64,000 nt of DNA, from assembly GCA_030295235.1 (NCBI GenBank), contig AP026127.1:2501-66500 (forward strand), read 5' to 3'. This DNA comes from Fistulifera solaris (Eukaryota > Bacillariophyta > Bacillariophyceae > Naviculales > Stauroneidaceae). Made by a program: the position numbers and the translations under genes. A model generated the notes under the pieces. The model had not been told where the DNA came from and ran no database searches. It was given only the letters and a program-made list of their open reading frames with translations. This document shows, piece after piece, positions 36,219 through 48,567 of the stretch. Every line of letters begins with the position of its first letter. Position 1 is the stretch's first letter.

Positions 36219-36943
36219 CGTGACTCGTGAGATCAAGATAGATCGAAAGGGTGATCGTTTGAAGAAAGTGATGAAGCTATTGTGATCTAATTTCGATTAT
36301 AACAGTAGTCCCTTGTTTAAGCAGGATCCAGCAAGACCCATTTACTATGATGGAATAAGTACTCGCATTAACGTCTTCTATGCAGAGTTTTATTCCCAGG
36401 CTCATGCTTCCGCTCCTTGCGATCAAAGATACTATTCCCGCCTCGCAGCTCTCTATATTGACTTTCAAGGGGTTTATGAACTAACAAAAAGGGGCCCTTC
36501 TGAGCAATCAACGATGAAATTTTGGCAATCCGAGGAACGAGTAATACTTTTTCCGAAAACTAGCGATGTTGCAAATTTTTATCGCTATTTTAATCGATCA
36601 GACAACACTACTGCTGCTAAGCCATCTGTAAAGTGCAGCACAGAACAGACAGACGCGCGTACAAGGGGGTTGCAGAAAACGATTTTCATGAAAAAACTAG
36701 AAGTACAGGATACCAGGTAAAGGGCAAAGGAATCTGTTATCGTCACTTCTGACAGGAATAACGGCAGAGTATAAAATTGGTTTCCATTAGTTTCGGTTTT
36801 TATAGACTACCAGTACCGGGACCAGAGGAGCCAAGTTAAATGTATTCGACATAATCTGTGACGACTTAGTAGGTTTTCCTTGAAAAGTAAGTTGAACACT
36901 TATTCCGATAATTCTTTTCATCTTGCCGTGAGCTGTAATTACT
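36219..36943. other. Intergenic between tandem paralogues
   Basis: Separates paralogues A and B. A 135-residue plus-strand open frame (36313-36720) exists but has no recognisable features and lies opposite the gene direction. It is not annotated as a gene. Confidence 0.45.
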
Positions 36944-37442
36944 TCAACGGCGCGCCTGCTTAGCGCATAGTTGACCGGGGGAACAGTTTGGAATTGAAAT
37001 ACATACTTGACTGCGAGGAGCAAGCCACAAGTCACATAAAGGAAAGCAATGAGTGAGTGTGCTGTGTGCCTCTCAGAGACGTTTTACGCTCAAGAACTTA
37101 ATTTACAGCAACATGTACTTACTCGCGGTCGCAATCTTTGGACGAAATACAAAATGCCCCGTCATCGTCGTCGCTAACGACGCAAACAACGCCACCTTCA
37201 ATAGTTTTCGCGCATGACGATACACCATCGCTGCATGGATCTCCTAGGCCGCCACAAAATGCTACTTTGCTGTTCCTGTTGCATCTATCGAGCAATGGAA
37301 AGCACAACGTGTTGGAAAAACGGGCAGAGCGACCAAAAATTGCAGCATTGTTTTCGTCTTCCCGGACATTTGCCTCCGAAAGACAGGCAGAGGGGAAAAG
37401 AAGAGAGATCCAGATCGCCGTCACGGTCAAGCAGAACTTCAT
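36944..37442 (-). CDS. Small secreted 11-cysteine protein, paralogue B
   Basis: Protein of about 128 residues in two exons (37442-37123 and 37010-36944), separated by a 112-bp GT-AG intron in phase 2. The signal peptide is MKFCLTVTAIWISLLFPSAC. The mature part has FGRSARFSNTLC, DRCNRNSKVAFC, GDPC and ISSKDCDR. Exon 2 continues DQVCISIPNCSPGQLCAKQA and stops at the TGA at 36946-36944. All eleven mature cysteines align with paralogues A and C. It needs no frame correction and lies in tandem with paralogue A on the same strand. Confidence 0.85.
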
Positions 37443-38014
37443 CGTAAGAGATCTGATAGATTGGATGATTAAGGGCTTCTTTTATCGTCTTTAAAAGAAA
37501 TGTGAACTCAAAGCGATTTTTTTTACCAGTAAGTGATGGTGAATGATGATGCATGGTGATGATGATGCATCATTTTACTCGCCGTTCTGTGAAGGATTGT
37601 TGTACTAATAATTCGATAAGATAAGTACACGTACTCACTTTTTCTGAGGGCTTTGATTTTAGTCATAAGAGTACCGCAGGTAGAGGTAGAGGTCTTAGAG
37701 TTATTCAAGTCGCATTTCCTAGATAGCGCACGATTCTCACTAGCTCACTAGACGGGTAGACAATACCAGGTTAAGCGTTTCCTCTATCCTTGCCCCCTCA
37801 TGTTTAGTAAGATTCGAGCGATATTTACAATTGAGCATTTAGTGTGGCGTTTGGAAGTCTTTTCAACTAGCACCATGCCTGGAAACACACTTCTGCAACA
37901 TATTCGGTGATCGAACGGCCTTGTCATTTTCAAAAAATATTTGTTACTGGTATGTATTCCACTATAAAGCGGAAGTCAGGCAGCTGATGAGGAGTCGACA
38001 CAGTGTATTGCAAG
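37443..38014. other. Intergenic
   Basis: Holds the upstream region of paralogue B and the 3' flank of the mucin-like gene. It includes a short GATGATG-type simple repeat near 37540-37570. No gene recognised. Confidence 0.5.
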
Positions 38015-39978
38015 TTATATCAGTGATAAACAGATTGTCATCCAGGCGATGATAAACACAGAAAAAACTGCCCTACTAGCCGAGGATGAAGACGGCGATT
38101 GTTGCAGTTGCGCATCGCGACGAGCCACCGACGCCACTGGGCTGCTGGTTGGTTGCGGAGTGGGAATGAGCGTCGGTGCCGCGGTGGGGCTGGCAGTCGG
38201 TGTGGGACTTGGAACCAGCGTCGGAGCCGTGGTGGGCGCTGCCGTTGGAACTGCCGTTGGACCGGCGGTTGGGGCGTTCGTGGGCAACACGGTGGGTGGA
38301 CTACTGGCAGTTATCGATGGCGCCCCGTCGGTTCCAGACTTTCTGGAACAATGGGACTTCCACTGGGAGCCACCGTTGTCGAGGGAGCGGCCGACGGCGA
38401 TCCCGCCAGGGAAGGTGCGGTAGATGGCAGAATGGACGGAGAGAATGTGGAAGACGGAGCAGGAGAGATCGATGGAGCGATCGACGGCGGCGAAGACAAG
38501 GATGGCGCGGCAGTGGACGTCGGTGGTAAGGTTGGAAGCACAGTTGTATTATCCGCCGCCGAAGGTGGCGCTGAGTCCAATGATGTTACGCTCAATGTGG
38601 GACTACTCGAGCTCGCTGCCTGTGTGGCGTTTCCTATCGACGGTTGCAATGTTTCCGTTCCGCTTCCCGTGGGTGCCGCGGATGAGTTCGACGCTGAAAT
38701 GATTGTAGGTGAAGCGCTTATCACAGACCCATCGATCGAGGGAGCCAAGCTGACACTACTATTATTACCCGCTGGTGCACTGGAAGTCGTCGGTGCCATT
38801 GTCGGAACACCCGGTGTGGTGGTCGTCTGACTCGATGGTACCGTCGTCGTTCCGGTGGTCGGCATGAGTGTGAAAAGAGGCGTCGATTCGGTGGGCCGGG
38901 TGGTGACCGTGGGTCGGACCGTCGGAGCATCCAACAGGGTAGGTTGCAACGTTGGGGTAATAGCAGGTCGCACCGTGGGAGCGGTATTTCGTAACGTCGG
39001 TTGCGATGTTTGACCATCCAACACCGGTCGCAATGTCGGGGCATCCCCGATGGAAGGCGCAAACGTAAACAGCGGCAAGGATTCCGTCGGAGCCACCGAA
39101 TCGCCTGGTCTTAAAGTCGGCATGGGCGTTCCGACAATCTGAGAAGACGGTTCTGGACTCGGGCCTGGAGAGGCGCCTCCCGAAGGCGTTACGGTCGGTG
39201 CCGGTGATACATTCGGCGACCGTGTACCAAAGACAGATAGAAAAATTTCACTGTAATCTTGGGCATTGTCGGGGTCGGTTTCCAGATTATAAAGAGGTTG
39301 GAATGGATCCGTGTCTTCGGTAGATTCGTCGGGTTTATCGTCGGGTTGAAATAAATTTAGATATTGTTTCTCCGAGGCATCGTCTCCGAAAATTGGTAAA
39401 AAGGCTTGCGGCCGGTCGACAATCGAACCATTTTCTTGACTTGTATCGATTGTGGTTATTTCTTCATCTTCCATTTCGCTGACAACAACGGGTGAATCCA
39501 AAAAATCAAAAGAGACTTGATCTCCATCATCAAGATCTGAAGTTTCTTTAGAAAATAAGCCCTCCTCTTCTGCCTCGTTTTCTTCCGTAGCAATCTCGTC
39601 TCCTCTTCCGATTCCGGAGAAAATAGCAAACCCTTTTGGAAAGAAACCCACATTCGAATTGTTTTCGTCCTCCTCGCTCAATTGCACAAGACCATCTCTC
39701 GAGGATATTGTATTGTCGTCTTCGTCGTGCAATAATTCCGTCGGTAACAGTGCTTTGTGTCGAGTAATCAGTGTTCGCTGTACGTTGCTATCACTTTGGC
39801 CACGAAAGGAAGCGAGTAGAGTTGCATCATGTCGGTTGGCTGCAATTTGCTTTGCTGAAGATTGATCATTCTTGTTGCCGAGGAAGAATTCTTCTCGTCG
39901 TCGCACATGACTTATAAGCAATTGTAATGCGAATGCATTTATTAGGAGAAGCGCGAGGGCGTGTATTGTCTTTTTCAT
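38015..39978 (-). CDS. Mucin-like Ala/Pro/Ser/Thr-rich cell-surface protein
   Basis: About 654 residues. It starts with a signal peptide (MKKTIHALALLLINAFALQL), then an acidic region of about 220 residues. A long low-complexity domain follows, built on APT, SPT and PTLRP motifs and ideal for O-glycosylation. The C-terminal quarter is a regular PTxxPTxxPT run (TNAPTAGPTAVPTAAPT). It ends with a basic dipeptide and a hydrophobic tail (FSVFIIAWMTICLSLI) typical of a GPI or membrane anchor. One G must be added to the four-base run at 38321-38324 to join the two open frames. Such proteins are common at diatom surfaces; a role in wall or mucilage is inferred. Confidence 0.75.
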
Positions 39979-40518
39979 TATAATGCTCTAGAAGTTTGTC
40001 GTGTGTTTCATTGCTTTGCAGAAGTAACATGACAGTTTCATCAAACGTCGAGTGTTTGTTGTTTGTTTTGATTGTCTTGCTAGTCGCAGCCTCGTGCTTT
40101 TTTTTCGTTTGGTCTCCCTCCAATTAGGCCACAGGTGGCTGGAATTTTCCGTTGATGATAAGTACTTAGGCAAGGTTGGCGTAATTTCAAACGTGGTTCG
40201 ACAAAATTTTACATAACAACGTGAGCCAGCATCTCATTTTTCCGTAAGTAACCAAGACAAGTTTCTGTTGAAAATTAGTAATCTACATTCTAGCCATATA
40301 GTGCTGACGAAATTAGGGCACGTGCGTGACATAAAAGTTTCAAACGCGCACATTTTCTTTCCAACGAACATTCGAATGACATCGCCTCGTTCTATGCATC
40401 AAGTGAAACAAAACCGCCCGTAACGACCTTATTAGCTCATCAAATTGAATTCGAAAGTGTTCAGATATGAAAACAAAGTGACTCGCTAGCGGTTCGGCAA
40501 AACGTTAAGACGAACAGC
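39979..40518. other. Divergent intergenic region
   Basis: Presumed promoter region shared by the mucin-like gene (-) and the CX9C gene (+). No motif assigned. Confidence 0.5.
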
Positions 40519-40737
40519 ATGCCATCGCAACCGGAGGACGAACGTCGATGTCAAAAGTACGCGTGTGCCTTGCAGGATTGTTTAGCAAAGCAGCGTCACA
40601 TTGCGAACGATCTTGTTGAAGTTTGCCACGTACATTTCGAGATACTTCAGCGTTGTATGGAGAATTCCGCTCGACGAATAATGAAACGATCCAAAATAAC
40701 TCGTGAGTCAATCTGGAAGGTGATCCCCAAACAATGA
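40519..40737 (+). CDS. CMC4: Twin CX9C (CMC4-like) mitochondrial intermembrane-space protein
   Basis: Protein of 72 residues with two CX9C motifs: CQKYACALQDC and CHVHFEILQRC. The extra Cys within the first motif and the CQKxAC(I/L)QxCL pattern are typical of CMC4 (MTCP1/p8 family). Such proteins are imported and oxidised by the Mia40 relay in the intermembrane space, where members of the wider family support respiratory-complex assembly. There is no presequence, as expected for Mia40 substrates. Length matches the family. A basic C-terminal tail (RRIMKRSK) extends beyond the helical hairpin. Another small twin-CX9C family is possible. Confidence 0.75.
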   Translation: MPSQPEDERRCQKYACALQDCLAKQRHIANDLVEVCHVHFEILQRCMENSARRIMKRSKITRESIWKVIPKQ

Positions 40738-41249
40738 TTTTTCCTGTCGATTGAGTAGCGGTTGCTAGAGAAGTATTGCAAATTGAACGAATAGTTTGTA
40801 TTTCCGATCATGACGAGTGAGAAGCATGTAAGAAGACGGCTTGTTCCGATTGTTGACTTGCACGAAATGAAATAAATGACGAGGATTGATTTTCAAAGCT
40901 ATAGGTTCAGAGTCGTTCATGCACAATAGCTTCCCTTCGTTATATCGTCTTGTTAGCTCTGTGTCTTAATAACCAAGATGCGATGAATATGCTTAGCTGC
41001 ATTGGCGACGCAAGCCTCGCTGCGATACGGCGACAATAATAGAGGCATCGTCGCTCACACCGTCGTCTTTCTTTCCAGGTAAAAGCCTTAACACTAAGCA
41101 TGGCTCTACAAGATCTTTTGATGACTTTTTTTATATAATATTAGTCTATTGCGATGAAAAGAACAAAAAAAATTTTCGCTGTTAATCCTCTCATTTGTTT
41201 CGCATGCTTGCAAATTATCTGGCAATAAGCATTCGTAACATCGAGAGCG
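40738..41249. other. Intergenic
   Basis: No gene recognised. Contains the promoter region of the membrane-protein gene starting at 41250. Confidence 0.5.
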
Positions 41250-44200
41250 ATGTCGCTACATTTTCAAAGGAAGATCGGCGCGGCGGCGGACGTCAAAGAA
41301 CTCGAATACATTATTGCGTTGCATCAAACCAATCCACGCGAAACGGCAACAATTAGCTCGATCGATGTCCATCGTTTCTTGCAAAGTCGTTATGCGTTAT
41401 CGCCCAAAGCAGTCTCGCAGAGTCAAATAGCCGAGTTATTACGTTCGCTGGGAGGTTGTGATGATTCATCAACGACGACAGAAGCGAATAAAAAAATACA
41501 TCAGCCGCAATTGCAAAGTAGCGTTTCCCTCTCTCCTAATCTCGCAGAATCCTCCATTCATGCTCCAGACGACAATGAGAGTGTCAAAGAGGAGAAACAA
41601 ATTGTCGGTGAATCCGACGAAAATGATATTACAGAAGGAGACGAAAAGGTATTAGCAAACCAAATAGAAAGCAACTCCGATGAAGTTGCGGCATGTCATC
41701 GTGACGAAAAGATGAATGAGACTGCTACAAAACAAACCGTCGTGCAAAACTATCAACAGAATATTGCTCATTGTCAGCTTGAGTAAGTGCGTTTGCATCT
41801 TCTATGGCGATCCGAACGATAGTAGGTCTCACTCAATCTGGTTCTGCGTTGATGATGTTTCAGTCTGGTGCAGATCGTTTCCCTTCTTCTTATTCCGACA
41901 TTTGCCGCGGCTTCCAGAATACAACGAGAGGGGCCGAAACCCATACAACTTCCGCCTCCTCGGGGAGATGGCTGGTCCGATCAATTGTTAAAGCTTATCG
42001 ACCGTATTCGAGCGATTCCCATCCGATCCATGTATGCAGCTTACGAAAGTACGCTGCCAAATGTCCATTTCATGGCAGAGAAATGGAGGTTGCTTGTCAC
42101 CGGTGATGAGAATCGTTATTTGGAAATTAGGGAAGAGACGGTGCGTCGATTGCTCCTTCGACACGGAGAAGAGTTTCGAGCGAATGATCCGGTTTTAGTG
42201 AAAGAAATGGTAGAAATGGCCCAGCAATGCGATTCTGGTCGATTGGATGCCGAAACTTGGTTGCACGATCTGTCTGCTGATCTGGTTGAATGGAATGTAG
42301 ACAGTGAAACTGACCTGTCGTCATTCTTTCAAGATGTATTTGGCGGAAGCGATCCAGGGGAGGTATTCGTAATGGATCGAAATTCAGATGTCGAAGAAGC
42401 GGGGCAATCGAAGAAAGAAATTTTTATAGAACCACATTCCGCCTTTTCAATCTGCAGCAAGAAAAAGAAAAGATGTACAAGTTTTCCGGCCCGAGAGAAC
42501 CAACATTGATCTTGTCGTCGATACGCATGCTTCATCGTTTGCTGTTGTTTTGGTGTGGCTCTTTTATCTTTTCGGGTAAGTTGTTTTGTTTGTTTTCTCA
42601 TTCATTATCAGCATCAAATAATCTGACAATTTCTTTCCTCAAACATTGACAGCTTTATTGTATAGTAAGTCGACTTCTTTCGGAAGCCTGTTACGAGAAT
42701 GTACTTTGCCCACATAGTCCTAATCATGTTTTCCGCAGTGGGACCCTGCTTGTTTTAAAAATTTATAGCGCCAACTGGTGCGATCTGTCAAAGTTTTCAT
42801 GCCAAGTATCGTCTACAGTTGTCACATGGTACGTTCTTCCGAATTCAGATGTCATTTGAATATGGGACACGTGAAACTTACGCCTGTACAGGGCGCTTCT
42901 CGCCGTCTTATTGTCAGTGGCTGGTGTATTTGTTATAGCGCCCATGAGCTATGGCAATAATCCATACAGATCGAACATCTTTCGAACCATTTCCTCTGTG
43001 ACGTTTTCAGCAGTCTATGGATGGTACGTGAGACAAAGAGCGGATGAGTGCTCAAGTTCTGTCGACAATCATCTTACACTGTTTGCGGCAAAGTATACCA
43101 CTCATCGTTGTTCGCACTTATGAAGATTACGACAAAGACATGCGAAAGATTGTAGAGGGGGATGCTTTTGCGGCGGGACAAGCGATAACACTGGCGATTT
43201 GCGCAATTCTGGTTGCTATGTACGTGTCGAACTTGCTTTTATCGTGGATACGGTCCATTGTTTCGGTCAAATTTCGTGCTGTAAGATATTTCCTTTCAAC
43301 ATCCAACGTGAGAGGAGAGCTTTGCTTGAAGTACGCAGCATCGCGAAAGATGAATAAAATGATCGAAAATGCACGTTTGCTGCACCGCCGCCACCAGAGA
43401 AACTCGAAGGTAGCTGATGAAGGACGAAAATCATCCCAACGCGATGCCTTTCGTAGCTTTTTGGGACAAATAGAGCGGTATGAGTCTTGTGGCGGGTTCT
43501 TCTGGACGTGGAAGCGAGTTTTCAACGGAGATCTTTTGAGTACGGAGGGCGTGTGGATAAACACAAGGTTAATCATCATGCAGGTTGCTCAGGTTGTCGT
43601 GGGGGTCTTTTTCGCCGTTGCAGCTCTTCTTTTCGTTATAACAGTAGCCGACGAAGCGGAGGAAGCGAGAGCGAGCTTACCTGCCGATACGCCAAACTGG
43701 GTGGTTGATCTGTTCCCTACAGGTGCAATGATCAAGCGGTCTTTCTACCCTTCAGCTGTGTTGGCAATGGTGGCTGAGCTGTTCTTGATCCTAATTTATA
43801 TCCCGAGGTACTACTGAACTCGTTCGCCCACTGCAACAACAATTGTTTTGTGCCACAGTATCTGACTTAAAGACTCCACCAGCGCAACGACGACTGTGTT
43901 GAAGTATCGGAGCCAGGTGCTACCTTCGTTTCGGTCGACGTATTTTCACAAGTAAGTAATCTCTTTAAATGAGGCCCTTTAGTGAAGTGTATCTTCGACC
44001 CACATCTCACATTGTGCTCCTTGATGATAAGGTATCGCGGCGGAGTCGACTCGGTAAGTAATCTTAGCAATTGACGCATCGTGCTGTTGATCTTCTAGGA
44101 TAAAAGCGCTCTCACTTAAAACGTTGCGTAGGTGTACACTAACGCGGCAAACGGTGTGTGGTGCATGATTGGATCTGCCACATTGATCTTTTGTAAGTCT

Positions 44201-45018
44201 GATCACTTGTCGACTACACATAAACACCCCGTGCACACCTCATTATCGCAACTTTCGACTTCCCAGTTATTTTTGGTATCCTTCTCTTCCTTTTCCAGTG
44301 GCCTTATTCGCAAAAAGTCATGTTGCTTATTCTAGGATGGTCGATTGGCCTCTCGGTCACCATAGCGCTAAAGATGCTGCTCACCATGGGATTTCGAAGC
44401 TTTCAATATCGTTCTTTCTTCCGTATCCGACCCGGTGCAGCGCGTGTGAGCTCGTTGGCTCTAGAGTGTTGGTATTTCGGTCTCGCTTCTTCGACGGCAC
44501 TTTGTCGGGTATTGCAGTTTTTGCTGGCAGCAGCATTGTGGGTGGGTCGCATCGATGTTAACTTTCTAGCCGAAGATGTGAACTTTTTGGGTTATGGTTT
44601 CGATTACGTGCCGTCCAACTTTGTGAAGGATTTGTTGGTGCATGAAGCCCATCGACATCCCTATATGGAACGTTTAGCACAGATGTATTTGATGAAATTG
44701 AAGCACCCCGACACGTTTGGTACACGCGCAGGAGCCGCGTGGCGTCAACTGGCCGTAGTAGCTCTCTTCCCATGGATGACTCAATATCGTGTGCTGGACA
44801 ACCAAATGGATCGAAATGAAGACGATGCTATTTCTCTAGACTCTGATCGTGACGAACCGCTGGACCTATACGAAGCAACACAACAAAGGCTGCAACTGGC
44901 CGTCGACACCGTGCTCCAACAAGATCCTCGTGAAGTCATGTTCAAGGGAGCCGATCACGTCCAAGAAATGGTGGACAAAGTAGAACATCGCTTGGTGGGT
45001 GCACGTATGGAGCTATAG
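41250..45018 (+). CDS. Multi-exon polytopic membrane protein, unknown family
   Basis: About 900-950 residues in roughly ten exons. Exon 1 (41250-41782) is soluble and acidic. Exon 2 (41864-42575) carries a first hydrophobic segment, then a helical charged domain, and ends in a membrane helix. A 12-bp microexon (42653-42664) and exon 4 (42739-42828) continue that helix in frame. Later exons are approximately 42892-43023, 43094-43807, 43873-43951, 44032-44053, 44132-44192 and 44299-45018. At least seven hydrophobic helices are visible (for example LAICAILVAMYVSNLLLSW and VMLLILGWSIGLSVTIAL). Bases must be added near 42443 and 42550, and one is extra at the 44193-44311 junction. The phase at exon 7 is unresolved. 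No family recognised. A large cytoplasmic domain closes the protein. Confidence 0.6.
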
Positions 45019-45163
45019 TGATGACTTTCTCTTAAATGAAACCATTGGATAATAATTTTTTAAATTCACAATGAGCCGAGCTCCTACACAAAAGTATACT
45101 TGTTAACACAAATGCGTCTTCTAGACAAAAGGGCACGGTCTTGTATACCGAAAAGAGTGCAAT

Positions 45164-46784
45164 CTAAGCATCACCAGCTAATGTCGTGTGCTTTTTAGTG
45201 GCTCGAGGCGCTTGCTTCGTTCGTTTGCGCTTTGAATGACTGGTCGATTGAGGAGAAGTGCGTGCAACTGTAACATTATTTCCACCCGCAACATCTGGAC
45301 TTGGACCTTTCATAAAGTCGCAGAGCAAATCCGTATGATGTGACAACAATGTGGCAATGAGTGGAAACTGGGCAGAAGCGAATCCCATCAATGTGGATGC
45401 TACAAGAAAAGGTCGCACTGTGTTTGACTCTTTCCGGAAATCCAACGAATCCTGATAAAAGAAATTCCGGAAATACATGAGGAGCATCTTGTTCGAACCG
45501 TCGGTAATCAAGTTGCCGCAACTATCCAATACTCGAATGTTCGGATTGCGCTCCAACAAGCGTGTCAACGAAGGACACGAAGTTCGACCCCGAGAATCTT
45601 TTTCCACCGGATAATTAAAGACAAATAGATGACGAATACCTTCATGATCTTCCAGAGCTTTCACAATATTCGGAAGATGCTCCTCGACCCAGTACGCGGA
45701 GCTCAGATTCAAGCACGAAAGTTTCTGATTTGCTGTCACGGCCCGAATCAAAGCGTCGACGACAGGTACGACGCACTCCTTCGGATTAAAACCAAAGTCA
45801 CTGCAGCTTGTTCTTAAATTGAATTTTTCCATGTGACCGAGTATGGAAAGTCGATTCAAAAAGGCAATCAAAATTTCTTTCCACGGATCCCCCTTTCCGA
45901 TATACAAATCCACGCTGAGATCCTTGGTGGAGATCACCAACGAATCGAAATCGTTCGGCTGGAAATCCTTCACGCAAAACTTGTAATCCAACGCATTGAC
46001 TTTGGCGGATAAGGCCAGTCGATTGAACTTCGGATCAATACCAAGGGGAGAAAGCCGTTCGAATGTATTTTCCAACTGGAGAAGACGCTCCAAATTTTGA
46101 TCACCAAACGGTGATCCATAGAATTGCAGCGACCCAAAGGGCGACGTTCGTTGTTGCAAGGCATCGACAAAGGCAGTTCCTTCATCTTGCAATTCGAATT
46201 GCCCAAAGAACGTCATATGCAAAGGAAACGGGCGTGTCGCCAACACCGCCGACTGCGCCGGAGTCCACTCTCCCGTATACAGCTCGTACTTTCGCGTCGG
46301 ATTCGCATCCAAAATGCGTTGCAACTGCTCGGGCTGCAACGCCGTCAAATCAAAGGCGTGTTCCGTGTATTCCTCGTACTTGCCGTATTTCCCAATTTCC
46401 AATGTAGTGATTTTATCTTTCGGTTGCGGCAACGACCAGAACCATACGTTAACGTTTCCGCGATGGCCGCATCTGTTTTGCCAAAGACATTGCAATCGAG
46501 CATATACATGCCGGCGTTCATGATCGTGAAGGCCGCATTCTTGGCGAGAGTGGGAGCAAAGGGTTGATCCGTTAACAGACAATTGCGGACGACCAGCATC
46601 GTTTCGTTGTCCCGCCAAATCGCAATACGGGTCTTTTGGTACACCTTGATATCCTGGAGACGCTTCGGTTCGCGTTTGAGTGTATGAACGGGCACGGGCA
46701 GGCCGTCCCGGCCGATCGGTTGCAACTCCTTTGCAAGGGCGACAGATGTTCGTCCCAGATATGTTCGAATAAGCGACGTGCCAT
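45164..46784 (-). CDS. LRR-like hypothetical protein
   Basis: About 540 residues. The start at 46784 gives MARRLFEHIWDEHLSPL. One base added near 46730 and one near 46446 join three frames into a continuous protein, including LQPIGRDGLPVPVHTLKREP and NVWFWSLPQPKDKITTLEIG. The middle shows irregular leucine-rich-repeat-like phrases (LQRILDANPTRKYEL, FVDALQQRTSPFGSLQFYG, KLSCLNLSSAYWVEEHLPNI). The C-terminus is basic and Ser/Thr-rich (SKRKRTKQAPRATKK), possibly a nuclear-localisation signal. There is no signal peptide. Function unknown; a scaffold or interaction role is only suggested by the repeats. The TAA-side end lies about 145 bp from the convergent membrane-protein gene. Confidence 0.65.
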
Positions 46785-47311
46785 TGTGTCGATTCGCTGC
46801 GTCTTTTTCCCGAAATAAACTACTTTAGTATTAGTGTTATTCTTTTTTGAAAGATAGGTATTAAGGAAAAGAATAGAACTAAATAACAAGAATGATGATG
46901 AGTTCGATGATAATGATAACATAAATGACGCGATGAAAACAGCGACCAAAGACAACACTACTTGAAACGCTATACTATCTCTTTCTCAACATTCAAATGG
47001 TAGCTGTAAAATGACTCTTTGTCGTATCAGTATCGCCAATTTCCGGTGACAGAGTATACGGGACTGACAATTTGCTGAGTCTCGCAAAAATAAGGGCTTC
47101 TCTCATTATTTATTATCAGTCGAAAGGACGCTAATGGATCGACGAAGTAACCATGAATAAGGTTTGTAGCTTATTCGTACTTGTGCTTAATAAGTGACAT
47201 CTAACGTATCTCTAGTTAAACAACTCACATTTAAAGTTGGTTTCAAACAAGATTGCTTACTTAAAAACAAATCGATCGGCTTCATCAAACTGATATCGTT
47301 CCCTTCATTGA
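46785..47311. other. Intergenic
   Basis: No gene recognised. Contains the upstream region of the LRR-like gene. Confidence 0.5.
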
Positions 47312-47808
47312 TCAATTGAAACGGCGAACTTGCGTAACACATACATTAGTCGCAAAACAATCTCCAATCACCGCGCAAACTTGACTAAAATATAAGAAAA
47401 TAATGAATCCGAGACAGAAGGGTGAGTTTGCCGTGTAAGAAACGTACTGGTCTATCATCAAACCGCAAGGCATTTTCTCATTTATATAAAGACACACTTA
47501 CTCTTCCGGGCAATCTCTGGATTTCGTGCAAAACTGTGCAGGCCCTTCCAACGGAGCAGCGCACACTTTACCTCCTCGGGTCGTCTCGACACAGGCCAAG
47601 CCACCGAAATCTCCGAGACAAGGATCGCCTTCACCATCGCAACTCTCCGTTTTGCTATTCCTATTGCAGTCATCCAGCACAGGTAAGCACAGAAAATTGG
47701 AAAAAGGACGTTGCGATCAAAAAAAGATCCGCGTTCATCAGCACCGGATCCGCCCGTGCAGGAGGCAGAAAGGAAGAACAACACAACAGGGAGGGAATCG
47801 AGATTCAT
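47312..47808 (-). CDS. Small secreted 11-cysteine protein, paralogue C
   Basis: Two exons (47808-47502 and 47384-47312) separated by a 117-bp GT-AG intron in phase 2. The signal peptide is MNLDSLPVVLFFLSASCTG. One T must be added to the run near 47701-47705; the frame then reads RNVLFSNFLC, matching RSARFSNTLC of paralogue B at identical spacing. Then follow DDCNRNSKTESC, GDPC and SRDCPE. Exon 2 gives DQVCAVIGDCFATNVCVTQV and stops at the TGA at 47314-47312. The eleven mature cysteines align with paralogues A and B, 10 kb away. About 125 residues in all. Confidence 0.75.
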
Positions 47809-48567
47809 AGAGCGGGAAGGAGGGTATTAATGAGCACAGAAAAGTGTAGCGTAGACAAGACGCAAATAGTGGAGCCTATTATTCGTTTATTGAAATTGGT
47901 GATACAGAGGGGGTGTCTTGGGTGAAGATTGCGAAAAGAGTTTTTTGCAAAGGAGTTCGTCGCATTTTTTTATCGCAATCAAAAGCTCTCTCAACTCTCG
48001 ACTGGAATTCAGTCATGAGAAAACAGTTCCGGCGTTTGAATAACAAGAACGAAGCTACTGCGAGAGTTCCGGGCACGTTTTTGAGGTTATTATAATAATA
48101 AACAATGCCAATGTCGTTAAATCAAAACAATCAAATAATGAATATAGGTTTAGAGTGACAAATTCTGTCCCATGGCCTGGTCATCAATAACACTATACAA
48201 TAGACTGATGATGACGTTGGTGCTGAAATTCACACAAAAATTGTCGCTGCCTAACTACAAAACAGACTCTCTTATTGTTGCGAAAATCTTCGTCATGAAT
48301 TCGTTTTCCGTGTCTTTGGATCTAGTGTAAGTATGAAGCACAGTGGACAAGCGCAGTACGTTAACGAATGAGCCTTGTATTCCCAGTCGGGATTCAAAGC
48401 GACAACGAATGACAAAAGCACTTAGCTTCATTTCCAGTCCAATACCTCTCAAGAAATCAAAAGGTCATGGTAAAGTCTCCTGCTTTCTGAGTCAATCTGC
48501 TCATCAAATCCGGGCATTGGCGAACCAAAGAAGACATCCGCAAAATTCATCCAACTCATTTTTCACA
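47809..48567. other. Intergenic
   Basis: No gene recognised. Contains a hairpin repeat at 47997-48019 and the 3' flank of the SMR gene. Confidence 0.5.
47997..48019. repeat. Hairpin repeat, distant copy
   Basis: CGACTGGAATTCAGTCATGA shares arms and flanks with the three copies at 20.07-20.72 kb. Confidence 0.5.

Noticed and set aside
36313-36720. 135-residue plus-strand ORF between cysteine-rich paralogues
   Set aside because: No recognisable feature, and it lies opposite the two real genes.
38049-38830. Gly/Ala-rich plus-strand ORFs
   Set aside because: Antisense shadows of the Pro/Thr repeats of the mucin-like gene.
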